Source: an uncultured Clostridium sp. (GTDB taxonomy: Bacteria; Bacillota; Clostridia; Clostridiales; Clostridiaceae). Taken from it: a stretch of 64,000 nucleotides of DNA. Both the position numbers and the translations under genes were made by a program. Location of the stretch: positions 1-64,000 of the forward strand of contig NZ_CAMQZG010000004.1 in assembly GCF_947039605.1 (NCBI RefSeq), given 5' to 3'. The notes beneath the pieces are model-generated. The model was not told where the DNA came from. It was given only the letters and a program-made list of their open reading frames with translations, and made no database searches. Below are positions 7,071-16,982 of the stretch, one piece after another. How positions within the stretch are numbered: position 1 is the first letter of the stretch; each line of letters begins with the position of its first letter.

Positions 7071-8159
7071 CTATGAAATATCTTTAAAATTCCTTTCCAT
7101 CTCTTCTACTAATTTCAATTGATTTCTTGTTCTTTCAAGATTATGATTTGCTCTTTCCGTTGATACTTTAAAGTATGTATCTCCATTTATATAATCTGTT
7201 AAAAATCTCATTGCTAGTTCTATTGTTATTAGTTTTGCTGAGAATGGTATATTTTCTATTTCACATTCGTTTAACGTATCTTTACTTTCTTTTAGTAAAC
7301 CTTCTACAAAATTATTATATAAATTTATATCTATTGTTACTTTTGATAAGTCTACTTCATCTTCTTCTGCTGTGCTACATCCTGATCTTATCGCATCTCC
7401 AATATCATATAATGATAACCCTGGCATTACTGTATCCAGATCTATAATACATACTGCTTTCCCTGTACTATCATCTATCATTACATTATTAAACTTTGTA
7501 TCATTATGTGTAACTCTTACTGGAATCTTTCCATCACTAGCTAAGTTTACAAGCTTACTTAATTCATCTGCTCTTTTTTCTATAAAATCTATCTCTTCTT
7601 TTACAAGTGCTACTCTACCAGCTTTATCTTCTTTTATAGCATTTTGAAAATCTATATATCTTTTAGGTGTATTATGAAAGTCTTTTATAACTTCATATAA
7701 AGAATCTGCATTAAAGTCTGATAATTGCTTATGGAATTTACCAATCGCCTTACCTGTTTCATACATATGCTTTTCATTCTCTACCTTCATATATGTTTTA
7801 GCATCTGATATAAAATTAAATGCTCTATAATAACTTCCTTGTTCTGTCTTATAAAAATAATTCCGCTCTTTAGTTTGAACTAAATTAAGACACTCCCTAG
7901 ATAAATCTCCACCTTCACGCTTCACCTTATCCGCTATATGTAAAGTAACTTTTCTCATATTATCCATAAGAGCTTCTGGATTTGTAAATATAGAATGGTT
8001 TATTCTTTGAACTATATATTTAATATCCTTACCATCACAATTATATGTAACTATAGTAGTATCATTAATATTCCCAACACCATGACACTCCCTACAAGAA
8101 CATTCTCCCTTAAAATCAAACTGATTTAATATCTTACTTAAAGATTCTTTCTTCACCAT
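7071..8159 (-). CDS. N-acetylhexosamine 1-kinase-like phosphotransferase (APH fold)
   Basis: A 362-residue protein of the aminoglycoside-phosphotransferase/choline-kinase fold. The catalytic loop is HNDTKFNN at ~217 and the metal-binding motif is DLDTVMPG at ~240. Flanking sequence (RINHSIFTNP near the N terminus and YDIGDAIRSG after the DLD motif) resembles NahK, which phosphorylates N-acetylhexosamines at C1 for entry into nucleotide-sugar pools. A cysteine pair (CSCREC) lies near residue 19. At the downstream end of the capsule operon, it fits a role in recycling or supplying amino sugars. Family is sure; the exact substrate is inferred. Confidence 0.7.
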   Translation of the reverse strand: MVKKESLSKILNQFDFKGECSCRECHGVGNINDTTIVTYNCDGKDIKYIVQRINHSIFTNPEALMDNMRKVTLHIADKVKREGGDLSRECLNLVQTKERNYFYKTEQGSYYRAFNFISDAKTYMKVENEKHMYETGKAIGKFHKQLSDFNADSLYEVIKDFHNTPKRYIDFQNAIKEDKAGRVALVKEEIDFIEKRADELSKLVNLASDGKIPVRVTHNDTKFNNVMIDDSTGKAVCIIDLDTVMPGLSLYDIGDAIRSGCSTAEEDEVDLSKVTIDINLYNNFVEGLLKESKDTLNECEIENIPFSAKLITIELAMRFLTDYINGDTYFKVSTERANHNLERTRNQLKLVEEMERNFKDIS

Positions 8160-8244
8160 AAAAACTCTTCCCCTTAAACTATGCTTTTTTAATTTTTCAG
8201 ATAAAAATAGCTATGTTAGACTCTAGCCTAACATAGCTAAAACA

Positions 8245-9456
8245 CTATTTCCTCACTTTTTTCAAATCATCTAATTTAATAATATAATAATAGCCTACAC
8301 CTATAGTAGTAATTAATCGAATTAAATTAGCTAGTACAGCTGCTATGCAAAAACCTTTTAATCCCATTATTTTCATCAAAGGAAAACTAAAACATATATA
8401 AGATATCATATAGCTAATTTGAATCCATTTTTGTGTGAACATTGGACAAAATTTCAGTATAACAGGTTGAATCAATCCCCCCATTATCATAAATATACTT
8501 GCTAAATTCGCAATATAAAAATATTTACTTGCTTCCACAAATAAATCACTGTATAAAAGTCTTATTATCAAAGGACTAAAAATAATAGTTAATAAATAAG
8601 CTATAACTCCAACTACTAATACAGATATTAGAGTCATTTTAAATATTTTCCTTCCATTATTTTCTTTGTTTTTTGTTATATATGATAATATTATTGATGA
8701 AACTGGTTGAAATACAATACCAATAATTTTTCCAACTAATGATGCAACAAAATATATTGTTACATTTTCACTTCCTATAATAGGTGAAATTATTATCCTA
8801 TCTAAATACATCATGATATTAGTAATAGAATTACTCAAAATTAACTGCTTCCACTTAATATGTATCTCTTCAAATTTATTATCTTTTTCTAAACTTTCTT
8901 TTTTTATATCAGATGTCCAATAAATATATACAATTGAAAAAATTTCTCCTAAAATAAATATTATATACCAATTCTCAGTAAGCCCAAATATATATAACCC
9001 TATTAAATTACCAAATAAAAGCACTATATTATTCAATAAAATTTTGTTATAACTCAGTGTTATTCTATAATAAACAACACTATATATTCTTATCATAGTT
9101 AACACTGTTATTACTATAATACATAGGATATTATATATAAAAATTTTTTCACCTAACACAATGAAACTTAAAAAAAAGCTTAAAAAAATCACCAGAATTA
9201 TAGATTTTTTTAATAAAACTCCAAAATTTAAAAAGCCACTCTCTCGTTCTATCAATCTAATATTATTTAAACTACTTCCTATCATATTAGATACCATATT
9301 AATAATTCCTAATAAAATTAAAATATCTCCAAAAACTTCATTACCAACCCTTCTTCCAATTAAAGGATATATTATTAATTGAATGATTCCTGTCAATAAT
9401 AAACTTGCGGCTAAATTCAGAGAAAAATCTTTCAAAAAAACTTTTTTTGATATCAT
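8245..9456 (-). CDS. Wzx-type polysaccharide flippase (MOP superfamily)
   Basis: A 403-residue, very hydrophobic protein with about 12 predicted membrane segments, of the oligosaccharide flippase (PST/MATE-like) family. It should move the lipid-linked repeat unit across the membrane. Its start overlaps the end of the polymerase gene by 4 bp (ATGA), so the two are translationally coupled. As the only flippase in the locus it is the expected Wzx. Confidence 0.75.
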   Translation of the reverse strand: MISKKVFLKDFSLNLAASLLLTGIIQLIIYPLIGRRVGNEVFGDILILLGIINMVSNMIGSSLNNIRLIERESGFLNFGVLLKKSIILVIFLSFFLSFIVLGEKIFIYNILCIIVITVLTMIRIYSVVYYRITLSYNKILLNNIVLLFGNLIGLYIFGLTENWYIIFILGEIFSIVYIYWTSDIKKESLEKDNKFEEIHIKWKQLILSNSITNIMMYLDRIIISPIIGSENVTIYFVASLVGKIIGIVFQPVSSIILSYITKNKENNGRKIFKMTLISVLVVGVIAYLLTIIFSPLIIRLLYSDLFVEASKYFYIANLASIFMIMGGLIQPVILKFCPMFTQKWIQISYMISYICFSFPLMKIMGLKGFCIAAVLANLIRLITTIGVGYYYIIKLDDLKKVRK

Positions 9457-10706
9457 GTTTTTTCCTCCCTATTTGTATTTTTTAAGAATATTCCAATAAA
9501 GAAAACTAAGCATAATAATCCATGCGTTAATAATAATGTTGTTAAAAATGATGAATTAAAATAATAAATAAATGTAAATGCTACACCAAAATAACGCGGA
9601 TTAACATCCATATAATTTAAATACAAGAAAAACATACCTACTACAATACATGCTATAACAACACCAAAAATTCCAAATGAAAAGAAACCTTCTGTAATAA
9701 CACCAACATTTGCATTCATATCTGCTTTTCCCATTATATCCTCACCAATAAATCTCGAAATATCTTTATTATATTTCATCTCACCAAAAAAAGTTCCTAA
9801 ATCAGTATGCATTCCATAAGTGTAATTATTTTCAAAAAAATCATAATATATATTTTCTAAATGTGTTGGTAAAAATAAAACCCTTCTTAAAACTGCATTA
9901 GCTATATAACTACTGCCTATTAGAATTTTTCCAATTAAACTCAATACTCCAGCTAATAATATAGCCATTAAAAAATTCGTACATTTTTTCATATATGTAC
10001 CCTTGTAAAATAAAAATATTGTAAAAATTCCAATAAGTGTACTTTTATTAGCTCCAAATAAATATGAAATTATAATACAAACAGTAATTATATAAATTTT
10101 CTTTTTATCCTTATCTCTAATATAAACTATTAACAATATTGGTAATATAACTCGTGAAAGAGGTGCATAAATATAATCTAATATGCTAATACTAACTTCT
10201 CTAAATATTAGCCTTGTTTCATAAACATCAATAAGAAATAAATTATTAAGATTTATATATTTTCCATAAAATATTATAAAAACAATCATAGTTCCCAAAC
10301 TAAATATAAAAAGAATTTTCTTTTTTGAAATATTATTTTCTAAATTCTTTTTGTTTAAATGATTTTTAATATTTATATTAGAAAATATAATTAAAGTTAT
10401 TATCAAGATTACTTGAGATAATACAACTTTTATATTCCCGTCACTGAATTGAAAATATATTACACTTCCAAATAAATACATTGTAACTATTATATTTATT
10501 ACTAAAAACCAAAACTTATCTCTAACTAACATAATAATAAGTAAAATACATAAAATTATTATTATTCCAATTAAAAACTTTTCATCATTTTTAATATACT
10601 TAAACCCATTATATTCAAAATCCTCTAAAATAATATATTTATATACTCCACATAAAGAAATATAACTTAATAATTGCAAAATAAAAACTTTTACTCTAGC
10701 TTTCAT
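9453..10706 (-). CDS. Wzy-like O-antigen/capsule polymerase
   Basis: A 417-residue integral membrane protein with about 11 hydrophobic segments and a long extracytoplasmic stretch at about residues 265-345 rich in aromatic and charged residues, the usual shape of Wzy polymerases, whose sequences are poorly conserved. It lies between the acetyltransferase and the flippase. It would join repeat units on the outer face of the membrane. The call rests on topology and position. Confidence 0.65.
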   Translation of the reverse strand: MKARVKVFILQLLSYISLCGVYKYIILEDFEYNGFKYIKNDEKFLIGIIIILCILLIIMLVRDKFWFLVINIIVTMYLFGSVIYFQFSDGNIKVVLSQVILIITLIIFSNINIKNHLNKKNLENNISKKKILFIFSLGTMIVFIIFYGKYINLNNLFLIDVYETRLIFREVSISILDYIYAPLSRVILPILLIVYIRDKDKKKIYIITVCIIISYLFGANKSTLIGIFTIFLFYKGTYMKKCTNFLMAILLAGVLSLIGKILIGSSYIANAVLRRVLFLPTHLENIYYDFFENNYTYGMHTDLGTFFGEMKYNKDISRFIGEDIMGKADMNANVGVITEGFFSFGIFGVVIACIVVGMFFLYLNYMDVNPRYFGVAFTFIYYFNSSFLTTLLLTHGLLCLVFFIGIFLKNTNREEKT

Positions 10707-10710
10707 AATA

Positions 10711-11346
10711 TCACCTATACTCCTTTATCCCTTCATATTTTAAATTTATTATTTCATCTTTTTCTTTCTCCCACCATTTTTTTTCTAACAAAACTTCTAC
10801 TATATCTTGAGAAAATCTATACCTTAATATTTTAGCTGGATTTCCTACAACAATCGCATAATCTGGAACATCTTTTGTAACTATACTTCCTGCTCCTATT
10901 ACAGCTCCATTTCCTATTGTTATACCATTCATTATAATAGCTCCATTTCCAATCCATACATCGTTCTTTATAATAGCTTTTTTATCTGATTCAACATATG
11001 AATAAATATCTTTTTTTATATATCCTCTATAGCTTGAATAAAAAAAAGGACTAGTACTTAAATATTCTAAAGGATGATTCCCAGCTCCAATAGTTACATT
11101 TCTTGCTATAGAACAATATCTCCCTATGCTTTCACAATAATTTATAAATGTATATTCACTAATATATGTTCCTGCACCTATTTTATTTATATAATTACTT
11201 ATTTCTATATTCTTAGAAATTAATATATCACTTTCTATATCACACTTAAAGGGTACATATGATCTTATTTTCGTATTATTCTTTTTTATCAACATTTTAA
11301 TATTGATTAATTTTACTAATATTTTTTTCATTAAAAATTTTATCAT
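10711..11346 (-). CDS. Hexapeptide-repeat acyltransferase (CatB/WbbJ type)
   Basis: A 211-residue protein with left-handed beta-helix hexapeptide repeats, e.g. [16 protein letters not shown] and [18 protein letters not shown] at ~122-140, followed by [20 protein letters not shown], a signature end of this family. The [18 protein letters not shown] segment is typical of xenobiotic/CatB-type acetyltransferases with the active-site His. It probably O- or N-acetylates a sugar of the repeat unit. Two bases separate it from the GT4 gene. Confidence 0.75.
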   Translation of the reverse strand: MIKFLMKKILVKLINIKMLIKKNNTKIRSYVPFKCDIESDILISKNIEISNYINKIGAGTYISEYTFINYCESIGRYCSIARNVTIGAGNHPLEYLSTSPFFYSSYRGYIKKDIYSYVESDKKAIIKNDVWIGNGAIIMNGITIGNGAVIGAGSIVTKDVPDYAIVVGNPAKILRYRFSQDIVEVLLEKKWWEKEKDEIINLKYEGIKEYR

Positions 11347-11348
11347 AT

Positions 11349-12476
11349 CTACTCTAGCTCCATTTTTATTAAATTTTTTAAATAATGATTATTTATTTTA
11401 TCCCATGAAAACACACTTGATTTTACTAAACACCTTTCCGATATTTCATTATAATTCTCTATAATTCGTTCTATACATTCAACAGCTATATCGACATCTC
11501 CATACGGAATTGCATACCCAACTTCTCCCTCTTTAAAATACCCATCAATACCTTCTCCTTGTGTGTAAATAATAGGAAGTCCCTGTGACATAGCTTCAAT
11601 ATATACTAATCCAAAAGTTTCATGCTTTGAATTCATAAAAAATATTGAATTTTCTTTTTTATATATGGATAAAATATCTTCTTTATTTAAACGCCCATAA
11701 AACTTAATGTCTGTATTGTTTTTATATTCTTTTGTATACTTATTTAATAATAATCCATCACCTATTACATGAACTTTAACACTATACCCTCTTTTTTTGA
11801 GCAACTCATACGAATTTATTAATCCTTTAATATTTTTATTTTTATTGATTACTGATGTTTGTATTAAATTTATTGATTCATTATAATCAAAATTTTTAAG
11901 ATAACTTTTTTTATTAAGCCAAAAGCTATCAATTCCATTGGGGATGACAAAACTTTTTTCTTGAATCTTTTTTTTTTCTTTTTCACCAATGTATCTTGTA
12001 AATACTTTATTCTTATATGATGGATTAATAAATATTATTTTTTCTGCTTGCATTAGTACATTTATAGCTCTTCGCCTTAAAAAAAAACCATACTTAAAAA
12101 ATACATTTACATCAACATTTCTTACTGATACTATATATTTCACTCCTTGATCATCACTTAATTTCCTTGCTAAAAATCCTGATGTAAATAATGTATGTGC
12201 ATGTATTAAGTTGATTTTATTTTCTATAAATAATTCTTTTTTTGCTATAGCATTTATAATTTTTTTTTGCTTTTTAAAAAAGAATAATTTATCTATTTTA
12301 TTGAAGCATGGTATCTTATAAACATATCTATTTAGGCTTTTCTCATCTTTCTCCATTTCCTCATTAGCTACTGGAACAATTACTATATTTTCAACCTTAT
12401 GCTTTTCCATTTCATCCATAAACCTTTTATATAGCTTTGTATAATAATAATCTTGACATATATGTAAGATTTTCAT
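11349..12476 (-). CDS. Glycosyltransferase family 4
   Basis: A 375-residue GT-B enzyme. The N-terminal Rossmann part contains [16 protein letters not shown] at ~100. The C-terminal part has VIGDGLLL at ~238, VKFYGRL-like [12 protein letters not shown] and the nucleotide-binding [19 protein letters not shown] at ~284, the EX7E-type motif of retaining GT4 enzymes. It adds a sugar to the lipid-linked repeat unit on the cytoplasmic face. Donor and acceptor cannot be told from sequence. Confidence 0.8.
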   Translation of the reverse strand: MKILHICQDYYYTKLYKRFMDEMEKHKVENIVIVPVANEEMEKDEKSLNRYVYKIPCFNKIDKLFFFKKQKKIINAIAKKELFIENKINLIHAHTLFTSGFLARKLSDDQGVKYIVSVRNVDVNVFFKYGFFLRRRAINVLMQAEKIIFINPSYKNKVFTRYIGEKEKKKIQEKSFVIPNGIDSFWLNKKSYLKNFDYNESINLIQTSVINKNKNIKGLINSYELLKKRGYSVKVHVIGDGLLLNKYTKEYKNNTDIKFYGRLNKEDILSIYKKENSIFFMNSKHETFGLVYIEAMSQGLPIIYTQGEGIDGYFKEGEVGYAIPYGDVDIAVECIERIIENYNEISERCLVKSSVFSWDKINNHYLKNLIKMELE

Positions 12477-12533
12477 TTATCTACTCCTTAAATTTTCTTT
12501 TTTCTAAATATTTTATAGTCTTTTGTAATTATT

Positions 12534-12581
12534 AAAGACTCCTATTAAATTTAATAATTTATTAATCTAAAAGGAGTCTTT
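12534..12581. terminator. Hairpin between the dehydrogenase and GT4 genes
   Basis: AAAGACTCC (12534-12542) pairs with GGAGTCTTT (12573-12581), with a second internal AT stem. The T run is short, so it may reduce rather than end transcription within the capsule operon. Confidence 0.4.
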
Positions 12582-12610
12582 ATCTATGATATAACTAAAT
12601 TTTTATGATT

Positions 12611-13927
12611 TTATAATCTCCAACACATAATATTAGCATTTTTACAAATTTCTCTATCCATAATCCCTTTAATATCTATAATTAAACCACTTTCATTATT
12701 CTTAAACATTGATTTTATATAATTAAAATCAAATTTTTTATACTCACTATGAGGAACTGCTATTATTAATGCATCCAACATATTTAATCTACTCTGCTCA
12801 CTTAACTCAATACCATATTCTTCTACAACTTCTTCATTCACTGCTAAATAATCTGAAATAATAGGTGCAATTCCATACTCTTTTAATTCATTTACTATAT
12901 CAATTATTTTTGTATTTCTAATATCAGGACAGTTTTCTTTAAAAGTAAATCCTAATATTCCAACTTTCGCTCCACTAATTTTTTTATTTAATTTAATCAT
13001 ATTTTTTATTGTATTTTCAACAACATATTTCCCCATATCATCATTAATTCTTCTTCCTGATAAAATTATCTGTGAATGATATCCTAATTGTTCTCCCTTA
13101 TATGTTAAATAATAAGGATCTACACCTATACAATGTCCACCAACCAACCCTGGTTCAAACTTCATAAAATTCCACTTGCTCCCAGCAGCATCTAGTACTG
13201 CTTTCGTATCTATACCAATTCTATTAAATACCATTGAAAGTTCATTCATGAATGCAATATTAACATCTCTTTGAGAGTTTTCTATAACCTTTGCAGCCTC
13301 TGCAACTTTTATAGATTCTGCTCTATAAACACCAGCTTCTATTATTAATTCATATACTTTAGCTACTATATCTAATATTTCCTCATTTTGTCCTGATACT
13401 ATTTTTATTATTGTTTCTAATCTATGTACCTTATCACCTGGATTTATTCTTTCTGGTGAATATCCTACAAAGAAATCATCTCCACACTTAAGTCCAGATT
13501 CTTTTTCTAATATAGGAATACAAATCTCTTCTGTAACACCAGGAAAAACTGTTGATTCATATACTACTATTGACCCTTTTGTTAAATTTCTTCCTACTAA
13601 TTCACTTGCACCTTCAACCGGTCTTAAGTTTGGTGTTTTATCATCATTTATCGGTGTAGGTACTGCTACAATATGAAATTTACAATTTTGAAGTTCTTTT
13701 TCATCCCAAGTAAATTTAACCGTAGTATTTTTTATGATTTCATCTCCTACTTCTTTTGTTGGATCAATTCCATTTAAATATTTTTCTACCTTTTCTTTAT
13801 TTAAATCAAATCCAACAACTTCCATCTCTCTTGCGAATGAAACTGCTAATGGCATCCCTACATACCCTAACCCTATAATAGCTATTTTTTCTTCCTTATT
13901 TTTAATTTTCTCATATAAATTTTTCAT
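12611..13927 (-). CDS. UDP-N-acetylhexosamine 6-dehydrogenase (WbpA/TviB type)
   Basis: A 438-residue NAD-dependent nucleotide-sugar dehydrogenase. GLGYVGMPLAVSFA at ~20 is the NAD site. VYESTVFPGVTEE at ~124 and the catalytic cysteine in GGHCIGVDPYYL at ~264 match the family. The segment NSQRDVNIAFMNELS and the GVDPYYLTYK form are typical of TviB/WbpA enzymes that oxidise UDP-GlcNAc or UDP-GalNAc to the uronic acid, rather than of UDP-glucose dehydrogenase. It would give the polymer an acidic amino sugar. Located centrally in the capsule locus. Confidence 0.8.
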   Translation of the reverse strand: MKNLYEKIKNKEEKIAIIGLGYVGMPLAVSFAREMEVVGFDLNKEKVEKYLNGIDPTKEVGDEIIKNTTVKFTWDEKELQNCKFHIVAVPTPINDDKTPNLRPVEGASELVGRNLTKGSIVVYESTVFPGVTEEICIPILEKESGLKCGDDFFVGYSPERINPGDKVHRLETIIKIVSGQNEEILDIVAKVYELIIEAGVYRAESIKVAEAAKVIENSQRDVNIAFMNELSMVFNRIGIDTKAVLDAAGSKWNFMKFEPGLVGGHCIGVDPYYLTYKGEQLGYHSQIILSGRRINDDMGKYVVENTIKNMIKLNKKISGAKVGILGFTFKENCPDIRNTKIIDIVNELKEYGIAPIISDYLAVNEEVVEEYGIELSEQSRLNMLDALIIAVPHSEYKKFDFNYIKSMFKNNESGLIIDIKGIMDREICKNANIMCWRL

Positions 13928-13946
13928 TAAATTAATCCCCCTAATT

Positions 13947-14960
13947 CTATCTACTTATTTTATTTAAATTACCTTTTTTATTTAAAAACATAAAATCTTT
14001 TATTCCTAGAATATATCCCATACCATACGAAAAATGTAAAATGAAAAATACTTTGAGCAATAAAATATTTGATTTTATATTTTTTTTCATATCAACTTTT
14101 TTCATAAAATATATCGCACACATAAGATATAAAAATACTTCGCTCATCAAAAGATATCTAGCACCTGTACTAAATAGCCCTAATAGCATAAGACTACAAA
14201 TACTACTCGTAAAAACTAGCGGTACTAATTGTCTCAAACTAGTAATATTTTTATGTTTTTTAGCTACTTTAACTTTCCAATAACCATATTGGAAATATTG
14301 ATTGAATAATTTACCAATACTATTTCGCCCATAATAATATGATTTTATCTGCGGACTCAATAAAATTTTCTTTCCCGATTTAATTAATCTATAATTAAAT
14401 TCATCATCTTGATTTCTAACAAATTCCTCATCAAACATTCCTATTTTTTCAAAAATTTCTTTCCTATATGCTCCAAACGCTAATGTATCAACTAATATTT
14501 CTTCATTACTATATCTAAACTTTGCATCACCAACTCCGAAAGGAGACATCATCGCATATGAAATAACTTTACCAATTTCACTATCACTAATTGTTTCTAT
14601 TTTGCCACCTACACATGCTATATCACTATTTTCTTTTAAAATATCTATAGCATTTTCAATAAAATGTTCTTCCATAAATGCATGTCCATCAATTCTTATC
14701 AAAACTTCACCTTTTGCATTACTAATTCCAATATTCATAGCGTATGGTGCTGTTTTATTAATATTATCTACAATTTTTATATTTAATTTACTTTTATTTG
14801 AATATGCACCTATTACACTCCGTGTTTTATCTGTAGACATTCCATCTACTATTATAACTTCTACTTTTTCTAAGCTATATGTCTGACTTTCTATACTTTC
14901 TAAACATTTTTTTATATAATCTGCCTCATTATATGTTGGTATTACAATACTTACTTTCAT
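13947..14960 (-). CDS. Glycosyltransferase family 2 (ExoA-like)
   Basis: A 337-residue GT-A enzyme beginning VSIVIPTYNEADYIKKCLES, with IIVDGMSTDKT at ~36 and a metal-site RIDGHA at ~94, followed by DEEFVRNQDDEFNYRL at ~167. Two hydrophobic segments near the C terminus (about 258-315) anchor it. The layout matches succinoglycan ExoA-type transferases. It adds one sugar in repeat-unit assembly; specificity is unknown. 12 bp separate it from the upstream phosphoglycosyltransferase. Confidence 0.8.
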   Translation of the reverse strand: MKVSIVIPTYNEADYIKKCLESIESQTYSLEKVEVIIVDGMSTDKTRSVIGAYSNKSKLNIKIVDNINKTAPYAMNIGISNAKGEVLIRIDGHAFMEEHFIENAIDILKENSDIACVGGKIETISDSEIGKVISYAMMSPFGVGDAKFRYSNEEILVDTLAFGAYRKEIFEKIGMFDEEFVRNQDDEFNYRLIKSGKKILLSPQIKSYYYGRNSIGKLFNQYFQYGYWKVKVAKKHKNITSLRQLVPLVFTSSICSLMLLGLFSTGARYLLMSEVFLYLMCAIYFMKKVDMKKNIKSNILLLKVFFILHFSYGMGYILGIKDFMFLNKKGNLNKISR

Positions 14961-14972
14961 AATTCACCTCCT

Positions 14973-15587
14973 TTACGTAAAACAAATTTTAATAGTTTTT
15001 AAAATTAAGAAAATATCATATCCTACCGAACATTTACTAATATACTCTTGATTTAAAACTATCTTTGCTGGCATAACTTCTTCTATATAAGTCTTTTCAG
15101 GATTTTTGCTTTTCCCTAAAACTTCATTTTCATCTCTATATTCTATAGATGCTAAATCTGTTATACCTGGTCTTACTTTTAATATTTCTCTATCACTTTC
15201 ACTATACATAGCAACATACTTTGGAACTTCTGGTCTTGGACCTACAAAACTCATTTCTCCTACTAATACATTTATAAGTTGTGGTATTTCATCAATCTTA
15301 CACTTTCTTATAAACGCTCCTACCTTAGTGATTCTGCTATCTTTTCCAACAGTTATTTGCATACCTTTTTTTTCTGCATCTGTAACCATTGTTCTGAATT
15401 TAAATATTTTAAATTCTTTCCCCTCAAGCCCAACTCTTATTTGTTTGAAAAATACTGGACCTTTAGAATCTATTTTTATTGCTAAAGAAATAACTAAAAA
15501 TATTGGACTTAAAACTAATAATCCAAAGATAGCCATAACAATATCAAAAATTCTTTTTACTATTAATGTACTTTTTTTAACTTGCAT
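14973..15587 (-). CDS. Initiating sugar phosphotransferase (PglC-like)
   Basis: A 204-residue monotopic enzyme with one N-terminal hydrophobic hairpin (residues ~15-35), then FKIFKFRTM at ~60, the KCKIDEIPQL catalytic region (~95) and FVGPRPEVP at ~113. It transfers a sugar-1-phosphate from a UDP-sugar to undecaprenyl phosphate, starting the repeat unit. Being short, without the extra membrane domain of WbaP, it is of the PglC type often paired with diacetamido-sugar pathways. Its ATG shares one base with the TAA of the aminotransferase gene, so the two are translationally coupled. Confidence 0.85.
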   Translation of the reverse strand: MQVKKSTLIVKRIFDIVMAIFGLLVLSPIFLVISLAIKIDSKGPVFFKQIRVGLEGKEFKIFKFRTMVTDAEKKGMQITVGKDSRITKVGAFIRKCKIDEIPQLINVLVGEMSFVGPRPEVPKYVAMYSESDREILKVRPGITDLASIEYRDENEVLGKSKNPEKTYIEEVMPAKIVLNQEYISKCSVGYDIFLILKTIKICFT

Positions 15588-16786
15588 TAAACTTCCTCAC
15601 ATACTTTAATTTCTTTTAATAAATACTCAATCTGTTCTTTAGAAATCAAAGTGTTTAAAGGTAAACTAATTTCATTTTTATACATATCAAATGCATTAGG
15701 ATAATCTTTTATATCAAATTCTAAATTTTTATAAGCTGTTAACATTGGTAATGGCTTATAATGTACATTTGTTGATATACCTTTTTCTGCAAGTTTTATT
15801 ATTAATTGATTTCTAAACTCTTCATCTTTTCCAACTAATCTTAAAAGATATAAATGTCCACTTGAACTCGCTTCGTCTGTATAATGTGACATTATGTGGT
15901 ACTTATCTTTATCTGCAAAAGCTTCATTATACACTTCTACTATTTCTTTTCTTTTTTGAAGCATATCCATATATCTATCTAATTGCCCAATTCCTATAGC
16001 TGCCATAATATCCGTCATATTACATTTATAAGCTGGTGCTATTATGTCATACTCCCATGCTCCTGGTTTCATTTTTGCAAGTGCATCTTTTGTTTGCCCA
16101 TGCAATGATAACGTAAGAATCTTTTTATAAATTTCTTCGCTATCAATACCATCAATTTCTTTCCAAGTAACTGCTCCACCTTCTGCTGTTGTAAGGTTTT
16201 TTACTGCATGGAATGAGAATGATGTAAAATCTGCAACATTTCCACTTTTCTTACCTTTATAAGTCGCTCCAAATGAATGCGCTCCATCTCCAATAATAGC
16301 TACTCTTCCAATCTTTTCTTGTAATTCATTGTTTGCTTTAAATTTTGATTTTTGTCTTTCAACAATTTCAAAAATCTTATCATAATCACACATTATTCCC
16401 GCAAGATCAACTGGTATAATTGCTTTTGTTTTTTCTGTTATAGCTTCTTCTAATTTTTTATAATCCATTTCATATGAATCTTTAGCAGTATCTACCATAA
16501 CTATTTTTGCTCCAACATGATGTATAACACTTGCCGAAGCTGTATATGTATAGGCAGTTGTGATAACTTCATCACCCTCACCAATTTCTAACATTCTAAG
16601 TGTCATTTCCATTCCAGCAGTTGCTGAATTTAAGCAAATAGCTTTTTGTGTTCCACAATACTCTGCTATTTTACCTTCAAACTTTTTTGTCATTGGTCCT
16701 GTTGTAATCCATCCAGATTTTAAAACTTCTATAACATTATTTATTTCTAAATCTGTTATATCTGGTGGTGAAAATGGTATGTTCAT
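15587..16786 (-). CDS. DegT/DnrJ/EryC1 sugar aminotransferase
   Basis: A 399-residue PLP enzyme. GWITTGPMTKKFE near residue 29, AICLNSATAGMEM at ~53 and the PLP lysine in SFHAVKNLTTAEGG at ~196 are family signatures. It would aminate a 4-keto nucleotide sugar. Next to a CapD/PglF-type 4,6-dehydratase and a PglC-like transferase it fits a UDP-4-amino-4,6-dideoxy sugar (bacillosamine-type) route. It also shows SSSGHLYLLRL near the C terminus, typical of the family. Confidence 0.8.
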   Translation of the reverse strand: MNIPFSPPDITDLEINNVIEVLKSGWITTGPMTKKFEGKIAEYCGTQKAICLNSATAGMEMTLRMLEIGEGDEVITTAYTYTASASVIHHVGAKIVMVDTAKDSYEMDYKKLEEAITEKTKAIIPVDLAGIMCDYDKIFEIVERQKSKFKANNELQEKIGRVAIIGDGAHSFGATYKGKKSGNVADFTSFSFHAVKNLTTAEGGAVTWKEIDGIDSEEIYKKILTLSLHGQTKDALAKMKPGAWEYDIIAPAYKCNMTDIMAAIGIGQLDRYMDMLQKRKEIVEVYNEAFADKDKYHIMSHYTDEASSSGHLYLLRLVGKDEEFRNQLIIKLAEKGISTNVHYKPLPMLTAYKNLEFDIKDYPNAFDMYKNEISLPLNTLISKEQIEYLLKEIKVCEEV

Positions 16787-16862
16787 AATGATTCTCCCCC
16801 TATGTCTATACAGGAACTTTAATCTCTTAACTTCCTATATTAGTTTACTTTTTAAACATTAT

Positions 16863-16913
16863 AATAGTATTTCCAATAAATTAACTTACTGTGTAATAAC
16901 TGGAAATACTATT
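16863..16913. other. Long inverted repeat between dehydratase and aminotransferase genes
   Basis: A 12-bp perfect stem AATAGTATTTCC with a 27-base loop lies in the 196-bp gap after the dehydratase gene. There is no clean T run, so it is either a weak terminator or an mRNA processing or stability element inside the operon. Confidence 0.4.
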
Positions 16914-16982
16914 TGTATATACTAAACTTTTTGTAACGTTTATTATTTTTATATAAAATTGCTTTTTAAATAACTTTTTTTG

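Noticed and set aside
7071..8159. Aminoglycoside resistance phosphotransferase
   Set aside because: The fold is shared, but the motifs and capsule-locus context fit an N-acetylhexosamine kinase better than antibiotic resistance.
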